Of a DNA stretch of 64,000 nt, positions 1 to 10,904 are shown piece by piece. Location of the stretch: positions 3,977,001 to 4,041,000 of the forward strand of contig NZ_CP077311.1 in the NCBI RefSeq assembly GCF_019048265.1, written 5' to 3'. Below the pieces are notes generated by a model. That model searched no databases and was not told where the DNA came from. It worked only from the letters and a program-made list of their open reading frames with translations. A program made the position numbers and the translations under genes. The DNA is from Aeromonas sp. FDAARGOS 1405. GTDB taxonomy: Bacteria > Pseudomonadota > Gammaproteobacteria > Enterobacterales > Aeromonadaceae. Within the stretch, counting starts at the first letter, position 1; each line of letters opens with the position of its first letter.

Positions 1-453
1 AGCGAAACACTGGAACGCCATCTGCTAGCGGCCGATCTGGTCATCGGTGGCGTGCTGGTACCGGGTGCCACTGCGCCAAAACTTGTCAGCCGTGACCACA
101 TTGCGCGCATGAAGCCGGGTTCTGCCATTGTCGATGTGGCCATCGATCAGGGTGGCTGTGTGGAAACCTCCCACGCCACCACCCATGAAGATCCGACATT
201 TATCGTCGATGAGGTAGTGCACTACTGCGTTGCCAACATGCCGGGGGCCGTTGCCCGCACCTCGACCGTGGCGCTCAACAATGCCACCCTCCCCTTTATC
301 ATCAAGCTGGCCCAGCAAGGGTATCGCCAGGCACTGCTGAGCGATCCCCACCTGTTGCACGGGCTCAACGTGATGGAGGGCAAGCTCACCTGCAAAGAAG
401 TGGCCGTGGCACATGACCTTGCCTACACGGATCCCCTGACCCTGCTGAACTGA
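1..453 (+). CDS. ald: Alanine dehydrogenase, C-terminal part (5' end outside window)
   Basis: NAD-dependent oxidative deamination of L-alanine to pyruvate and ammonium, a cytosolic catabolic enzyme. The reading frame is open from base 1 and ends in TGA at 451-453, giving about 150 residues, which corresponds to roughly the last 40 percent of a normal 370-residue enzyme. Visible family signatures are ADLVIGGVLVPG at the end of the NAD-binding domain, VDVAIDQGGC, the TTHEDPTF segment and HYCVANMPGAV followed by TSTVALNNAT. The methionine at 52 is internal and not a start. A rho-independent terminator follows 38 bases after the stop, so the gene ends its own transcript. Confidence 0.95.
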   Translation, partial: SETLERHLLAADLVIGGVLVPGATAPKLVSRDHIARMKPGSAIVDVAIDQGGCVETSHATTHEDPTFIVDEVVHYCVANMPGAVARTSTVALNNATLPFIIKLAQQGYRQALLSDPHLLHGLNVMEGKLTCKEVAVAHDLAYTDPLTLLN

Positions 454-483
454 TCTGCGCTGGCCTGCGCCAACTGAAGATGA

Positions 484-1590
<1,107 letters not shown>

Positions 1591-1610
1591 ACAAGCGCAG
1601 TTGTGATATA

Positions 1611-1637
1611 AGGCATACCAGTCGGTATGCCTTTTTT
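1611..1637 (+). terminator. Rho-independent terminator after trxB
   Basis: Nine-base inverted repeat aggcatacc (1611-1619) and ggtatgcct (1624-1632) with a 4-base loop and six T. Confidence 0.85.
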
Positions 1638-1652
1638 CATTTAAGGAGTCTA

Positions 1653-2900
1653 ATGAAACAGAAGATATTGATTGTCGAAGATAGCCTGACCATTCGGCGT
1701 ATGCTGACTCAGGCCATTGCCCAGCAAACTGGCCTCGAGATTGACGCCTTCGATACCCTGGAAGGCGCCCGTCACTGTCAGGGCGAGGAGTATGTGGTCG
1801 CGCTGGTGGACTTGACCTTGCCGGATGCGCCCCGTGGAGAAGCGGTCAACGAGCTGCTGGCTCGCGGATTGCCGGTTGTGATCCTCACTGCCGACATCAG
1901 TGAGGATAAACGTGCCGCCTGGCTGGAAACCGGCGTGCTGGACTATGTGATGAAGGATTCACGCCACTCGCTGCAATATGCCGTCAGTCTGGTGCACCGT
2001 CTCTATCTCAACCAGTCCATCGAAGTGCTGGTGGTCGATGATTCACGCACCTCCCGTCACCGCACCATGGCTCAGTTGCGCAAACAGCTGTTGCAGGTGC
2101 ATGAGGCAAGTCATGCCAGTGAAGCGATGGCGATACTGGAGCAACACCCGGGCATCCGGCTGGCACTGGTCGACTACTACATGCCGGATATTGATGGCAT
2201 CAGTCTGGTGCGCATGCTGAGAGAGCGTTACAGCAAGCAGCAGCTGGCGATTATCGGGATCTCGGTCTCGGACAAACGCGGTCTCTCTGCTCGCTACCTC
2301 AAGCAGGGCGCCAACGACTTTCTCAACCAGCCTTTCGAGCCGGAAGAGCTGCAGTGTCGGGTCAGCCACAATCTGGAGGCGCTCGAGCAGTTCAACAGCA
2401 TTCAGGAGTCAGCCAATCGTGACTATCTGACCGGTCTTTACAACCGTCGCTACTGGTTCAATGAAGGGCAAAAATGGTTTGAAGAACATCTGCATCAGCA
2501 GACGCCTCTCGCACTCTGTGTGCTCGATGTGGATCACTTCAAGCAGGTCAACGATCACTGGGGCCATGCCATCGGCGATCAGCTGCTCTGCCATCTGACC
2601 CGCCAGCTGACCCAGTTCTTCCCCGATGCCATGATCGCACGGTTTGGCGGAGAGGAATTTGCCATGATGGTACCCCACTGTACCGTCCCCGTGTTGATCA
2701 AGCGTCTTGAAGGGCTGCGTCAGCAGCTGCGCCAGCAACCCTTGTCACCGGAAACTCCGCTCTTCGTTCGCGCCAGTTACGGCGTGATCAGCGTCGGGCG
2801 GATATCCATGGACGAGGCGCTGAGCGTAGCGGATCGGCTGCTCTATCAGGCAAAGAACACCGGTCGCGACAAGATAGTCTCTCAAGAGACAGCTATCTGA
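1653..2900 (+). CDS. PleD-like response regulator diguanylate cyclase (REC-REC-GGEEF)
   Basis: A 415-residue soluble protein predicted to make cyclic di-GMP from two GTP. Residues 1 to about 120 form a receiver with acidic pocket VEDS, phosphoacceptor in LVDLTLP and lysine in YVMKDS. Residues about 127-245 form a second receiver (VVDDS, LVDYYMPDIDG) in which the conserved lysine is replaced: the site reads FLNQPF instead of the usual FLxKPF. The C-terminal cyclase domain carries RFGGEEF, an active-type signature. No RxxD inhibitory site is seen at the expected place (the residues there are FFPDA), so product inhibition through a classical I-site is unlikely. Start ATG is preceded by aaggagt. 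No kinase gene is adjacent. The architecture is that of Caulobacter PleD, where the second receiver is an adaptor. Confidence 0.92.
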   Translation: MKQKILIVEDSLTIRRMLTQAIAQQTGLEIDAFDTLEGARHCQGEEYVVALVDLTLPDAPRGEAVNELLARGLPVVILTADISEDKRAAWLETGVLDYVMKDSRHSLQYAVSLVHRLYLNQSIEVLVVDDSRTSRHRTMAQLRKQLLQVHEASHASEAMAILEQHPGIRLALVDYYMPDIDGISLVRMLRERYSKQQLAIIGISVSDKRGLSARYLKQGANDFLNQPFEPEELQCRVSHNLEALEQFNSIQESANRDYLTGLYNRRYWFNEGQKWFEEHLHQQTPLALCVLDVDHFKQVNDHWGHAIGDQLLCHLTRQLTQFFPDAMIARFGGEEFAMMVPHCTVPVLIKRLEGLRQQLRQQPLSPETPLFVRASYGVISVGRISMDEALSVADRLLYQAKNTGRDKIVSQETAI

Positions 2901-2931
2901 ATCCTCAGGGCATCAGTCCCGTGTATTACCG

Positions 2932-2970
2932 CCCGACAGACTTTCCAGCAAGAGAGTCTGCGGGTTTCTT
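2932..2970 (+). terminator. Probable terminator after the diguanylate cyclase
   Basis: Interrupted inverted repeat cccg-cagact (2932-2942) with agtctg-cggg (2955-2964) followed by tttctttcc. The T tract is imperfect. Confidence 0.55.
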
Positions 2971-3007
2971 TCCTGCCACAATCCCCCATCATCATGACTA
3001 TCGAAAG

Positions 3008-3478
3008 TCAGTAAGTCTTGTCGACCCGCACCCCATCATCGAAATAGAGAATGCGCACCTTGTCCCCATTGGCAAAGACCATGGCGGGATCATAATCCTG
3101 GATCACGTTGATAAGGGCATTTTGCTCGTTGCGAATAAGCAGCTCCACCAGCTTGTTCTCCACTACCGTGTCGCCTGACTGATACTGCTGCGCCGCAGCG
3201 GCCCCGGCAAGCGCCCCAACGGCGGTGGCTATTTCACGGCCATGGCCGCCACCAAACTGGTTGCCAAGCAAACCGCCCAACACTGCACCACCCAGCGTCT
3301 TCCAGCCGGAATGCTCCGACTCCAGGATCTGGCGCTGGGTAATATTGCGCACCGTTTCGACCTGGCCAAACACCACCTGATTGACCGGGCGAGCAGTGTT
3401 GCGCTGGTAAACCTCGGCCCCGGCGGGCACAGTGACAAAGCAGAGCAAGCTGGATACTATCAGGATAATGGCCTTCAT
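3008..3478 (-). CDS. Exported glycine-zipper 2TM-type protein
   Basis: A 156-residue protein with a signal peptide (MKAIILIVSSLLCFVTVPAGA, cut probably before EVYQ). The cysteine in the signal lacks a proper lipobox, so it is not an obvious lipoprotein. Around residues 60-95 lies LGGAVLGGLLGNQFGGG and a following GALAGAAAA stretch, the glycine zipper of the 17-kDa antigen and SlyB type, which inserts in membranes. The C-terminal part is hydrophilic and ends YFDDGVRVDKTY. It is divergent from aat with only 21 bases between start codons, so each promoter must lie inside or very near the other gene. Function unknown beyond envelope association. Confidence 0.8.
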   Translation of the reverse strand: MKAIILIVSSLLCFVTVPAGAEVYQRNTARPVNQVVFGQVETVRNITQRQILESEHSGWKTLGGAVLGGLLGNQFGGGHGREIATAVGALAGAAAAQQYQSGDTVVENKLVELLIRNEQNALINVIQDYDPAMVFANGDKVRILYFDDGVRVDKTY

Positions 3479-3499
3479 CTACGAACCTCGTTGCCTTAT

Positions 3500-4203
3500 A
3501 TGTCTCGCTATCTCACTCAACTGGATGATGAGCGCTGCTGGTTTCCCGACCCCTCGCATGCCCTGGAAGAGCCCAACGGGCTGCTGGCGATCGGCGGGGA
3601 TCTCTCCCCTGCCAGATTGCTGGCAGCTTACCACAAGGGGATCTTCCCGTGGAACGAACCCCACCAGCCGACCCTGTGGTGGTCACCTGACCCGCGCGGT
3701 GTAATCCGCCCCGATCAGCTGCATGTGGGGCGCACCTTGCAGAAGATTATCCGCCGTATCCCATTCGATATTTCCGTCAATCGCGCCTTTAATGAAGTCA
3801 TTACCGCCTGCGCCGCCCCTCGTCGCACTGCCGATGGCACCTGGATCAGCCAACCCATGATCGAGGCCTACCAGCAGTTGCACCGGCTGGGTCATGCTCA
3901 CTCTATCGAGATCTGGCAGGAGGGAGAGCTGCAAGCGGGACTATATGGCCTCTCTATCGGCCGACTGTTTTGCGGTGAATCCATGTTCAGCCGCATCGAT
4001 AACGGTGCCAAACTGGCCATGGTTGCGCTCTGTCGCCACTTTGCCCGGCACGGAGGTGCTCTTGTCGATTGCCAGATGCAGAATCCGTTTCTGGCCACGC
4101 TGGGCATTGAGGAGTGGCCAAGAGCGCGCTTTCTGGCCGAACTGGCGCAACTGAGCCGCCAATCGCTATTGGATTCATGCTGGCAAGAGGGAGAGATCCG
4201 CTT

Positions 4204-4207
<4 letters not shown>
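3500..4207 (+). CDS. aat: Leucyl/phenylalanyl-tRNA-protein transferase
   Basis: Transfers Leu or Phe from charged tRNA to the N-terminal Lys or Arg of proteins, creating a primary N-degron read by ClpS. ATG at 3500 gives 235 residues (E. coli 234) and begins MSRYLTQL; longer in-frame starts back to 3242 lie in the divergent gene and are rejected. Family signatures seen are EPNGLLAIGGDLSP, GIFPW, LWWSPDPRGV, GHAHSIEIW, LFCGESMFSR and GGALVDCQM. No clear Shine-Dalgarno precedes the start. The stop overlaps the bpt start by four bases (ATGA), so the two transferases are translationally coupled. Confidence 0.97.
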
Positions 4208-5207
<1,000 letters not shown>

Positions 5208-5221
5208 GCCAGGAATTCAGC

Positions 5222-5253
5222 AAAAAACCCCAACCTTTCGGTTGGGGTTTTTT
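5222..5253. terminator. Bidirectional terminator between infA and clpA
   Basis: Perfect 8-bp stem ccccaacc (5228-5235) with ggttgggg (5240-5247), loop tttc, flanked by six A on the left and six T on the right, so it can act on both convergent transcripts. Confidence 0.9.
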
Positions 5254-5275
5254 GTCGTTTTCTGATCGCTGACGC

Positions 5276-7531
5276 TTAGTGGGAAACAGCTTCAACATTG
5301 ACCTGAAAATCAAAGCTGAGGCTGTCATTTACCAACTCAACCTTCACAATTCCCCCGTCAACCAGTGAACCGAACAGGATCTCGTTGGCCAGGGGTTTCT
5401 TGAGGTGCTCCTGGATCACCCGACCCATCGGTCTGGCGCCCATGGCTCTGTCATATCCCTTCTCTGCCAACCAGTGGCGAGCACGCTCGGACACCTCGAG
5501 AGAAACCCCTTTAGCATCCAGTTGAACCTGCAACTCGACAATGAACTTGTCGACAACCTGATGGATAACCGTCATATCGAGATGGTTGAACCAGATGGTG
5601 TGATCAAGCCTGTTACGAAACTCCGGGCTGAAGGTCTTGTTGATCACCGCCATGGCATCGTGGCTCAAATCCTGTTGCTGGAAGCCAATCGATTTACGCT
5701 GGGTCTCCTGCACACCGGCGTTGGTAGTCATCACCAAGATGACGTTACGGAAATCCGCCTTGCGCCCGTTGTTATCGGTCAAGGTACCGTTGTCCATCAC
5801 CTGCAACAGCAGGTTGAACACATCCGGATGTGCCTTCTCAATCTCGTCGAGCAACACCACCGAATGAGGATGCTTGATCACCGAATCAGTCAGCAAACCG
5901 CCCTGTTCAAAGCCAACATAACCGGGAGGTGCCCCGATCAGGCGAGAAACGGTGTGGCGTTCCATGTACTCGGACATATCAAAGCGCAACACCTCGACTC
6001 CCAACGCCTTGCCGAGCTGTTGAGTAACCTCGGTCTTGCCCACCCCGGTCGGGCCGGCGAAGAGGAAACAACCTACCGGGCGACGCTCGTTACCTAAACC
6101 TGAGCGCGAGAGGCGAATAGCATCCGTCAGCACCTCAATGGCCTTGTCCTGACCAAAGACCACCATCTTGAGGTTGCGCTCCAGATTCTTAAGCACCTCT
6201 TTATCGGAGGAGGAGACCGATTTTTCCGGAATACGGGCAATCTTGGCAACGATGGTTTCTATCTCCTGCACATTGATCACTTTCTTGCGCTTGCTCGCCG
6301 GCAACAATCGCTGGCCAGCCCCTGCCTCATCAATCACATCAATCGCCTTATCTGGCAAGTGACGATCGTTGATGTACTTGGCGGATAACTCCACCGCGGC
6401 ACGGATTGCCTTGACGGTGTAACGTACTCCATGGTGAGCCTCGTAGCGGCTCTTGAGCCCCATCAGGATACGGGTCGTGTCATCGATAGTTGGCTCGACA
6501 ATATCGATCTTCTGGAAGCGACGGGCTAGTGCACGGTCTTTCTCGAAAATCTGTGCGTACTCCTGATAGGTAGTGGAGCCGACACAGCGGAGCAAACCAT
6601 TGGAGAGCAGCGGCTTGATCAGGTTGGCCGCATCCAGCTGACCACCGGAAGCAGCACCGGCACCGATGATGGTATGGATCTCGTCGATAAAGAGGATCGC
6701 CCCTTCCTGACGCTCAATCTGCTTGAGCAGAACCTTGAGGCGCTTCTCGAAATCACCACGGTATTTGGTGCCCGCCAGCAGAGAACCCATATCCAGCGAA
6801 TAGATGGTACTGCCCGCAATCACCTCGGGGACATCACCCTTGACGATGCGATAGGCCAGCCCTTCGGCAATGGCGGTTTTCCCCACGCCCGCTTCGCCCA
6901 CCAGCAACGGGTTGTTCTTGCGACGGCGGCAGAGCACCTGAATGGTACGATTGAGCTCCTGATCACGGCCGATGAGCGGATCGATACGCCCTTCCAGCAC
7001 CAGCTGGTTCAGGTTGGTGGCAAAGCTCTCAATCTGTGCGGCCGAGACATCATCATCAGACTCGGGATTGTTATTGCTGCCGAGATCAGGCTTGCTGTCC
7101 TTGCGCACTCCGTGGGAGAGGAAATTGACGACGTCGAGACGGCTGATCTCGGCTTTTTTCAGGAAATAGGCAGCTTGTGACTCCTGCTCACTGAAGATAG
7201 CGACCAGCACGTTGGCGCCGCTGACTTCGGTATTGCCGGAGGATTGCACATGGAAGACGGCACGCTGCAACACGCGCTGGAAGCCCAGTGTCGGCTGGGT
7301 TTCACGATCTTCATCATCGCGCGGTATGAGCGGAGTAGTTTGGGTGATGAATGCGCGGATCTCCTTGCGCATCTGCTCGACATCGGCACCACAGGAGCTC
7401 AGCGCCTCATGGGCTGAACTGTTATCCAGAAGGGCTAACAACAGGTGCTCGACGGTCATGAATTCGTGGCGCTCGTCACGGGCCAGTTTGAAAGCCTCGT
7501 TCAGCGTCTTTTCCAGATCTTTATTCAACAT
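5276..7531 (-). CDS. clpA: ATP-dependent Clp protease ATP-binding subunit ClpA
   Basis: AAA+ unfoldase that threads substrates into the ClpP chamber and receives N-degron substrates from ClpS. The ATG at 7531 (MLNKDLEKTLN) has a good Shine-Dalgarno ggggagg five bases away and matches the E. coli start; a GTG two codons upstream is rejected. The 751 residues carry the N-terminal Clp repeat domain that docks ClpS, the first AAA module (GEAGVGKT near 210, LFIDEIHTI) and the second (GPTGVGKT near 490, LLDEIEKAH). The IGL-type loop for ClpP binding is seen as KSIGFQQQ. It follows clpS by 59 bases on the same strand. Confidence 0.98.
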   Translation of the reverse strand: MLNKDLEKTLNEAFKLARDERHEFMTVEHLLLALLDNSSAHEALSSCGADVEQMRKEIRAFITQTTPLIPRDDEDRETQPTLGFQRVLQRAVFHVQSSGNTEVSGANVLVAIFSEQESQAAYFLKKAEISRLDVVNFLSHGVRKDSKPDLGSNNNPESDDDVSAAQIESFATNLNQLVLEGRIDPLIGRDQELNRTIQVLCRRRKNNPLLVGEAGVGKTAIAEGLAYRIVKGDVPEVIAGSTIYSLDMGSLLAGTKYRGDFEKRLKVLLKQIERQEGAILFIDEIHTIIGAGAASGGQLDAANLIKPLLSNGLLRCVGSTTYQEYAQIFEKDRALARRFQKIDIVEPTIDDTTRILMGLKSRYEAHHGVRYTVKAIRAAVELSAKYINDRHLPDKAIDVIDEAGAGQRLLPASKRKKVINVQEIETIVAKIARIPEKSVSSSDKEVLKNLERNLKMVVFGQDKAIEVLTDAIRLSRSGLGNERRPVGCFLFAGPTGVGKTEVTQQLGKALGVEVLRFDMSEYMERHTVSRLIGAPPGYVGFEQGGLLTDSVIKHPHSVVLLDEIEKAHPDVFNLLLQVMDNGTLTDNNGRKADFRNVILVMTTNAGVQETQRKSIGFQQQDLSHDAMAVINKTFSPEFRNRLDHTIWFNHLDMTVIHQVVDKFIVELQVQLDAKGVSLEVSERARHWLAEKGYDRAMGARPMGRVIQEHLKKPLANEILFGSLVDGGIVKVELVNDSLSFDFQVNVEAVSH

Positions 7532-7590
7532 AGGCACCTCCCCTAGTACAGCTACAATGTGGTGTCACACTCGCCATCAAGTCATCAGAT

Positions 7591-7908
7591 TCAAGCCTTT
7601 TCCATAGTACAGAGCAGTGGATGTTCGTTGTTACGTGCATAGGTGTTGACTTGGACAACCTTGGTTTCGGCGATCTCTGCGGTAAACATGCCGCAGACAC
7701 CCTTACCACTATAATGCACACTCAGCATGACCTGAGTCGCCTTGTCCAAATCCATACCAAAGAACTTTTGCAGCACCTCCACCACAAACTCCATAGGCGT
7801 GTAGTCATCATTGTTCAACACAACTTTATACATGGGTGGCGGCTGCAGCTTTGTTTTCTCTGCTTCTGCAATCTCTTCATTAGCAAAGAGTTCTTTCTGC
7901 TTGCTCAT
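7591..7908 (-). CDS. clpS: ClpS adaptor of the N-degron pathway
   Basis: A 105-residue adaptor that binds N-terminal Leu, Phe, Tyr and Trp and delivers the proteins to ClpA. The flexible N-terminal tail (about 25 residues) is followed by the core: [16 protein letters not shown] contributes the asparagine-aspartate residues that hold the alpha-amino group, then [12 protein letters not shown] and the C-terminal helix. It heads the clpS-clpA unit and is divergent from cspD, the same order as in E. coli. Confidence 0.98.
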   Translation of the reverse strand: MSKQKELFANEEIAEAEKTKLQPPPMYKVVLNNDDYTPMEFVVEVLQKFFGMDLDKATQVMLSVHYSGKGVCGMFTAEIAETKVVQVNTYARNNEHPLLCTMEKA

Positions 7909-7964
7909 AATCGCGCTTTGGTACCTCTAGATTACTACCGTCTAACACAAGGTTGTCAATAGAC

Positions 7965-7995
7965 TTGTTAACCAGATCACATCAGCTGTTAACAA
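7965..7995. promoter_or_regulatory. Inverted repeat in the clpS-cspD divergent promoter region
   Basis: The 229-base gap between the divergent starts contains TTGTTAAC (7965-7972) and its mirror GTTAACAA (7988-7995) separated by 15 bases, which contain gatcacatc. This is a plausible operator for a dimeric regulator. The whole interval 7909-8137 otherwise holds no gene and provides both promoters; the cspD leader is long. Confidence 0.4.
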
Positions 7996-8137
7996 CTTCT
8001 TGACTCGCTCAAAAGTTAGACTAGATTGGTTACTTGCTAATCTGTGCCCGTCTGCTATGGGCTCTTGTCCCTAGTTATAAAGGGCTGGCGCAGGTTACTC
8101 AACGACTTCTGGGTAATCAATAAAAGGATGTAGAAGT

Positions 8138-8356
8138 ATGGCAACCGGAACAGTTAAGTGGTTTAACAACGCAAAAGGATTTGGGTTTATCTGTCCGGAA
8201 GGGGGCGGTGAGGATATCTTCGCTCACTACTCCACGATTCAAATGGAGGGCTACAAGACCCTGAAAGCGGGTCAGGCCGTCAATTTTGAACTGCAACAGG
8301 GGCCGAAAGGAAATCACGCCTCTGTAATTGTGCCAAACGAAGCACAAAATATGTAA
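8138..8356 (+). CDS. cspD: Cold-shock-like protein CspD
   Basis: A 72-residue single cold-shock domain that binds single-stranded nucleic acid; in E. coli CspD inhibits replication in stationary phase. Both RNA-binding motifs are intact: KGFGFI and the following DIFAHYSTI. The sequence starts [17 protein letters not shown], and its place beside clpS favours CspD over the major cold-shock proteins. The ATG is preceded by aaaaggatg. A terminator follows after about 25 bases. Confidence 0.93.
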   Translation: MATGTVKWFNNAKGFGFICPEGGGEDIFAHYSTIQMEGYKTLKAGQAVNFELQQGPKGNHASVIVPNEAQNM

Positions 8357-8377
8357 ATAACACCCGTTGGATAAATA

Positions 8378-8412
8378 AAAAACCGGTTCCTCTCTGAGCA
8401 ACCGGTTTTTTA
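8378..8412. terminator. Terminator after cspD
   Basis: An 8-bp inverted repeat aaccggtt (8381-8388) and aaccggtt (8400-8407), itself palindromic, flanked by A and T tracts, 11-base loop. Confidence 0.8.
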
Positions 8413-8466
8413 TTTTCATTTATGTGACTCGCCTGGCATTAGCCACGCACGCACCATTGTCACGCT

Positions 8467-9321
8467 TTAGTCATGGTACTCATTACAGGCTATCAGAGTA
8501 TTTTCCATCAGACTGGCCACCGTCATGGGGCCAACACCACCGGGAACCGGGGTGATGAATGAAGCATGACTGCGCGCCGTTTCAAACTCCACGTCCCCGG
8601 CCAGCGAACCATCCGCCAGACGGTTTATACCCACATCGATAACCAGCGCCCCCGGCTTGATCCACTCTCCGGGAATAAAATTGGGTTTGCCGACCGCCAC
8701 TACCAGCAAATCTGCACGGCGAACCTGATCCTCCAGATCCCGGGTAAAACGGTGACAGGTCGTGGTCGTGCAGCCGGCCAACAGCAATTCGAGGGTCATG
8801 GGACGCCCGACGATATTGGAAGCACCGACCACAACGGCGTGCAAACCATGGGTTTTAACACCCGTAGTCTCAATCAGCGTCATGATCCCTTTCGGGGTGC
8901 AGGGACGCAGCGCCGGAATACGTTGGGCCAGACGGCCGACGTTATACGGGTGGAATCCATCTACATCCTTGTCAGGCTGGATCCGCTCCAACACCTGAGT
9001 GGTATCAAAGTGATCCGGCAACGGCAGCTGAACCAGAATGCCATCTACGTGGCTATCCGCATTCAACTGGTCGATCAGCGCCAGCAGCTCTTCCTGACTG
9101 GCGGTTGCACTCAGATCATAGGAGCGGGAGAGAAAACCCACCTCCTCGCACGCCCGACGTTTGCTGCCGACATAAACCTGAGAGGCGGGATCCGCCCCCA
9201 CCAGAATGACTGCCAGCCCTGGAGCCCGTTTCCCTGCCGCCAACCGCTGTTGGACTTGCGCCGCGACCTGGCTGCGAATCGTTTGCGCAACCTGTTTTCC
9301 ATCTATGATTTTGGCAGACAT
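8467..9321 (-). CDS. folD: Bifunctional methylenetetrahydrofolate dehydrogenase/cyclohydrolase
   Basis: Interconverts 5,10-methylene-, 5,10-methenyl- and 10-formyl-tetrahydrofolate with NADP. The 284 residues match the family length. Seen are [13 protein letters not shown] with the catalytic lysine, [25 protein letters not shown], the nucleotide-binding [13 protein letters not shown] and the closing [19 protein letters not shown]. It is monocistronic on the minus strand and lies immediately upstream, in divergent orientation, of the Pro-Arg-His tRNA operon, an arrangement also seen in related bacteria. Confidence 0.97.
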   Translation of the reverse strand: MSAKIIDGKQVAQTIRSQVAAQVQQRLAAGKRAPGLAVILVGADPASQVYVGSKRRACEEVGFLSRSYDLSATASQEELLALIDQLNADSHVDGILVQLPLPDHFDTTQVLERIQPDKDVDGFHPYNVGRLAQRIPALRPCTPKGIMTLIETTGVKTHGLHAVVVGASNIVGRPMTLELLLAGCTTTTCHRFTRDLEDQVRRADLLVVAVGKPNFIPGEWIKPGALVIDVGINRLADGSLAGDVEFETARSHASFITPVPGGVGPMTVASLMENTLIACNEYHD

Positions 9322-9453
9322 CGTTCTCCACTCACCATGTGTTCAACTGCCGCGCATTGTCGCATTTTTTTAGCCGGGATGTTAGCGGCAGACGCACGCC
9401 ATACCTGTAGCGGGCAATAAGTAGGCACTTGAATTTACTGGGGGAAAAAGTCG

Positions 9454-9483
9454 TTGACGCTGGCCCTTACGCTTGGCTATGAT
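9454..9483 (+). promoter_or_regulatory. Promoter of the tRNA-Pro-Arg-His operon
   Basis: TTGACG (9454-9459), an 18-base spacer, then TATGAT (9478-9483) and a G+C-rich discriminator gcccgcccg, the composition typical of stringently controlled stable-RNA promoters. The first tRNA begins 51 bases downstream. Confidence 0.75.
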
Positions 9484-9534
9484 GCCCGCCCGTTGCCCAG
9501 TACGACTCATGTCGATATGCTGGTCAGGGATTTT

Positions 9535-9611
<77 letters not shown>

Positions 9612-9648
9612 TGTTCATCGACTTGTCGTCAAGACGCGTTGATACAGA

Positions 9649-9725
<77 letters not shown>

Positions 9726-9776
9726 TTAATGCTCCCCTTTCCTTCTGGATTGGCGAGTGTTGATGAAAATTTCAGT

Positions 9777-9853
9777 GGTGGCTGTAGCTCAGTTGGTAGA
9801 GTCCCGGATTGTGATTCCGGTTGTCGTGGGTTCGAGCCCCATCAGCCACCCCA
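9777..9853 (+). tRNA. tRNA-His (anticodon GTG)
   Basis: A 77-base gene counting the extra 5' G (G-1) opposite C73, a hallmark of tRNA-His. Acceptor gtggctg pairs with cagccac, CCA is encoded, and the anticodon arm ccgga-ttgtgat-tccgg gives GTG. Confidence 0.95.
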
Positions 9854-9916
9854 TTATTCCGTCGTTTGGCACAACGTTGCCAATACGGCAAGATACAAGC
9901 CTTATGGCTTGTCAAG

Positions 9917-9940
9917 AAACCGGCCTAGGCCGGTTTTTTT
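9917..9940 (+). terminator. Terminator of the tRNA operon
   Basis: Near-perfect palindrome aaccggcc-ta-ggccggtt (9918-9935) running into seven T. A second small hairpin, acaagcc-ttat-ggcttgt (9895-9912), lies just upstream. The gap 9854-10172 (319 bases) otherwise holds only this terminator and the rstA promoter region; no gene is seen. Confidence 0.85.
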
Positions 9941-10172
9941 GTTTCTGCAGCGCCATTTTCTACGCTTATATCCCCGCATGTCTCATCGCACTGCGCCCTG
10001 AGTGGCTGAGATGCTAATGGCCCAGAGCATCATCATTGCTCCGCCACCCCGGCTATCGCTCTTATCATCGCAATCCCCATAAACCCCTCCAACGTTCTTT
10101 TTCTGTATTTCCCAAGTGGCATTGATATGCTGACAGCTCCTCTTTTCTCCTGCTTCCGGTTGGAGCTTTTCT

Positions 10173-10883
10173 ATGCAACGCATTCTTTTTGTTGAAGATG
10201 ATCCCGAGATTGGCCAGCTCATCAGCAGCTGGCTTGGCCGTCACGATATGGACGTGATCCTCGAGACCAGAGGGGATATGGCGCTGGCCCGGGTTGAGGC
10301 CGAACAGCCCGATCTGGTGCTGCTCGATATCATGCTGCCAGGACAGGATGGCATGTCCCTCTGTCGGGATCTTCGGTCGCGCTTCGACGGCCCCATCGTG
10401 ATGCTTACCTCTCTGGACAGCGACATGAACCAGATCCTGAGCCTGGAGCTGGGCGCCAATGACTACATCCTTAAAACCACGCCTCCCCCCGTACTACTGG
10501 CCAGATTGCGGGTGCAGTTTCGCCAGCACCAGCAAGCATCAACCCAACCGGCCGCCTCCAGCAGCGTTCCCCAGCAACTGCAATTTGGTCTGCTGCGGGT
10601 GGATGGCCCGGGGCGAGATGTGCGCCTCGATGGCGAGAGCATTGCTCTCTCGACCGCCGACTTTGATCTGCTGTGGGAGCTCGCCTGCCACGCGGGCCAA
10701 ATCTTGAGTCGGGAAGCCCTCTTTCGCAGCTTGCGCGGCCGGGAGTACGACGGCCAGGATCGCAGCATGGATGTGGCCATCTCCCGCCTGCGCCGAAAAC
10801 TGGGTGATAACCCCGACAACCCGACCCGGATCAAGACGGTGCGCCAGAAAGGTTACCTCTTCGTCCCCCACGCCTGGGCATAA
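10173..10883 (+). CDS. rstA: Response regulator RstA
   Basis: A 236-residue OmpR-family DNA-binding regulator. The receiver shows FVEDDPEIG, the phosphoacceptor in LVLLDIMLPGQDGMS, LTSLDSDMN and the lysine in YILKTTPP; these segments are characteristic of E. coli RstA rather than a generic OmpR protein. The winged-helix half contains LSTADFDLLWELA, YDGQDRSMDVAISRLRRKL and IKTVRQKGYLF. It is followed after 21 bases by the cognate kinase. In enterobacteria RstAB is controlled by PhoPQ and activates asr, and an Asr-like gene is immediately downstream here. Confidence 0.93.
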   Translation: MQRILFVEDDPEIGQLISSWLGRHDMDVILETRGDMALARVEAEQPDLVLLDIMLPGQDGMSLCRDLRSRFDGPIVMLTSLDSDMNQILSLELGANDYILKTTPPPVLLARLRVQFRQHQQASTQPAASSSVPQQLQFGLLRVDGPGRDVRLDGESIALSTADFDLLWELACHAGQILSREALFRSLRGREYDGQDRSMDVAISRLRRKLGDNPDNPTRIKTVRQKGYLFVPHAWA

Positions 10884-10904
10884 CCCTCTTTCGGGAGCAC
10901 CGCC

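Noticed and set aside
25-414. Minus-strand open frame of 129 codons at the left end
   Set aside because: It is the antisense of alanine dehydrogenase, whose sense frame has clear family motifs.
2921-3178. Plus-strand frame of 85 codons
   Set aside because: It overlaps the glycine-zipper gene antisense and has no family or ribosome-binding site.
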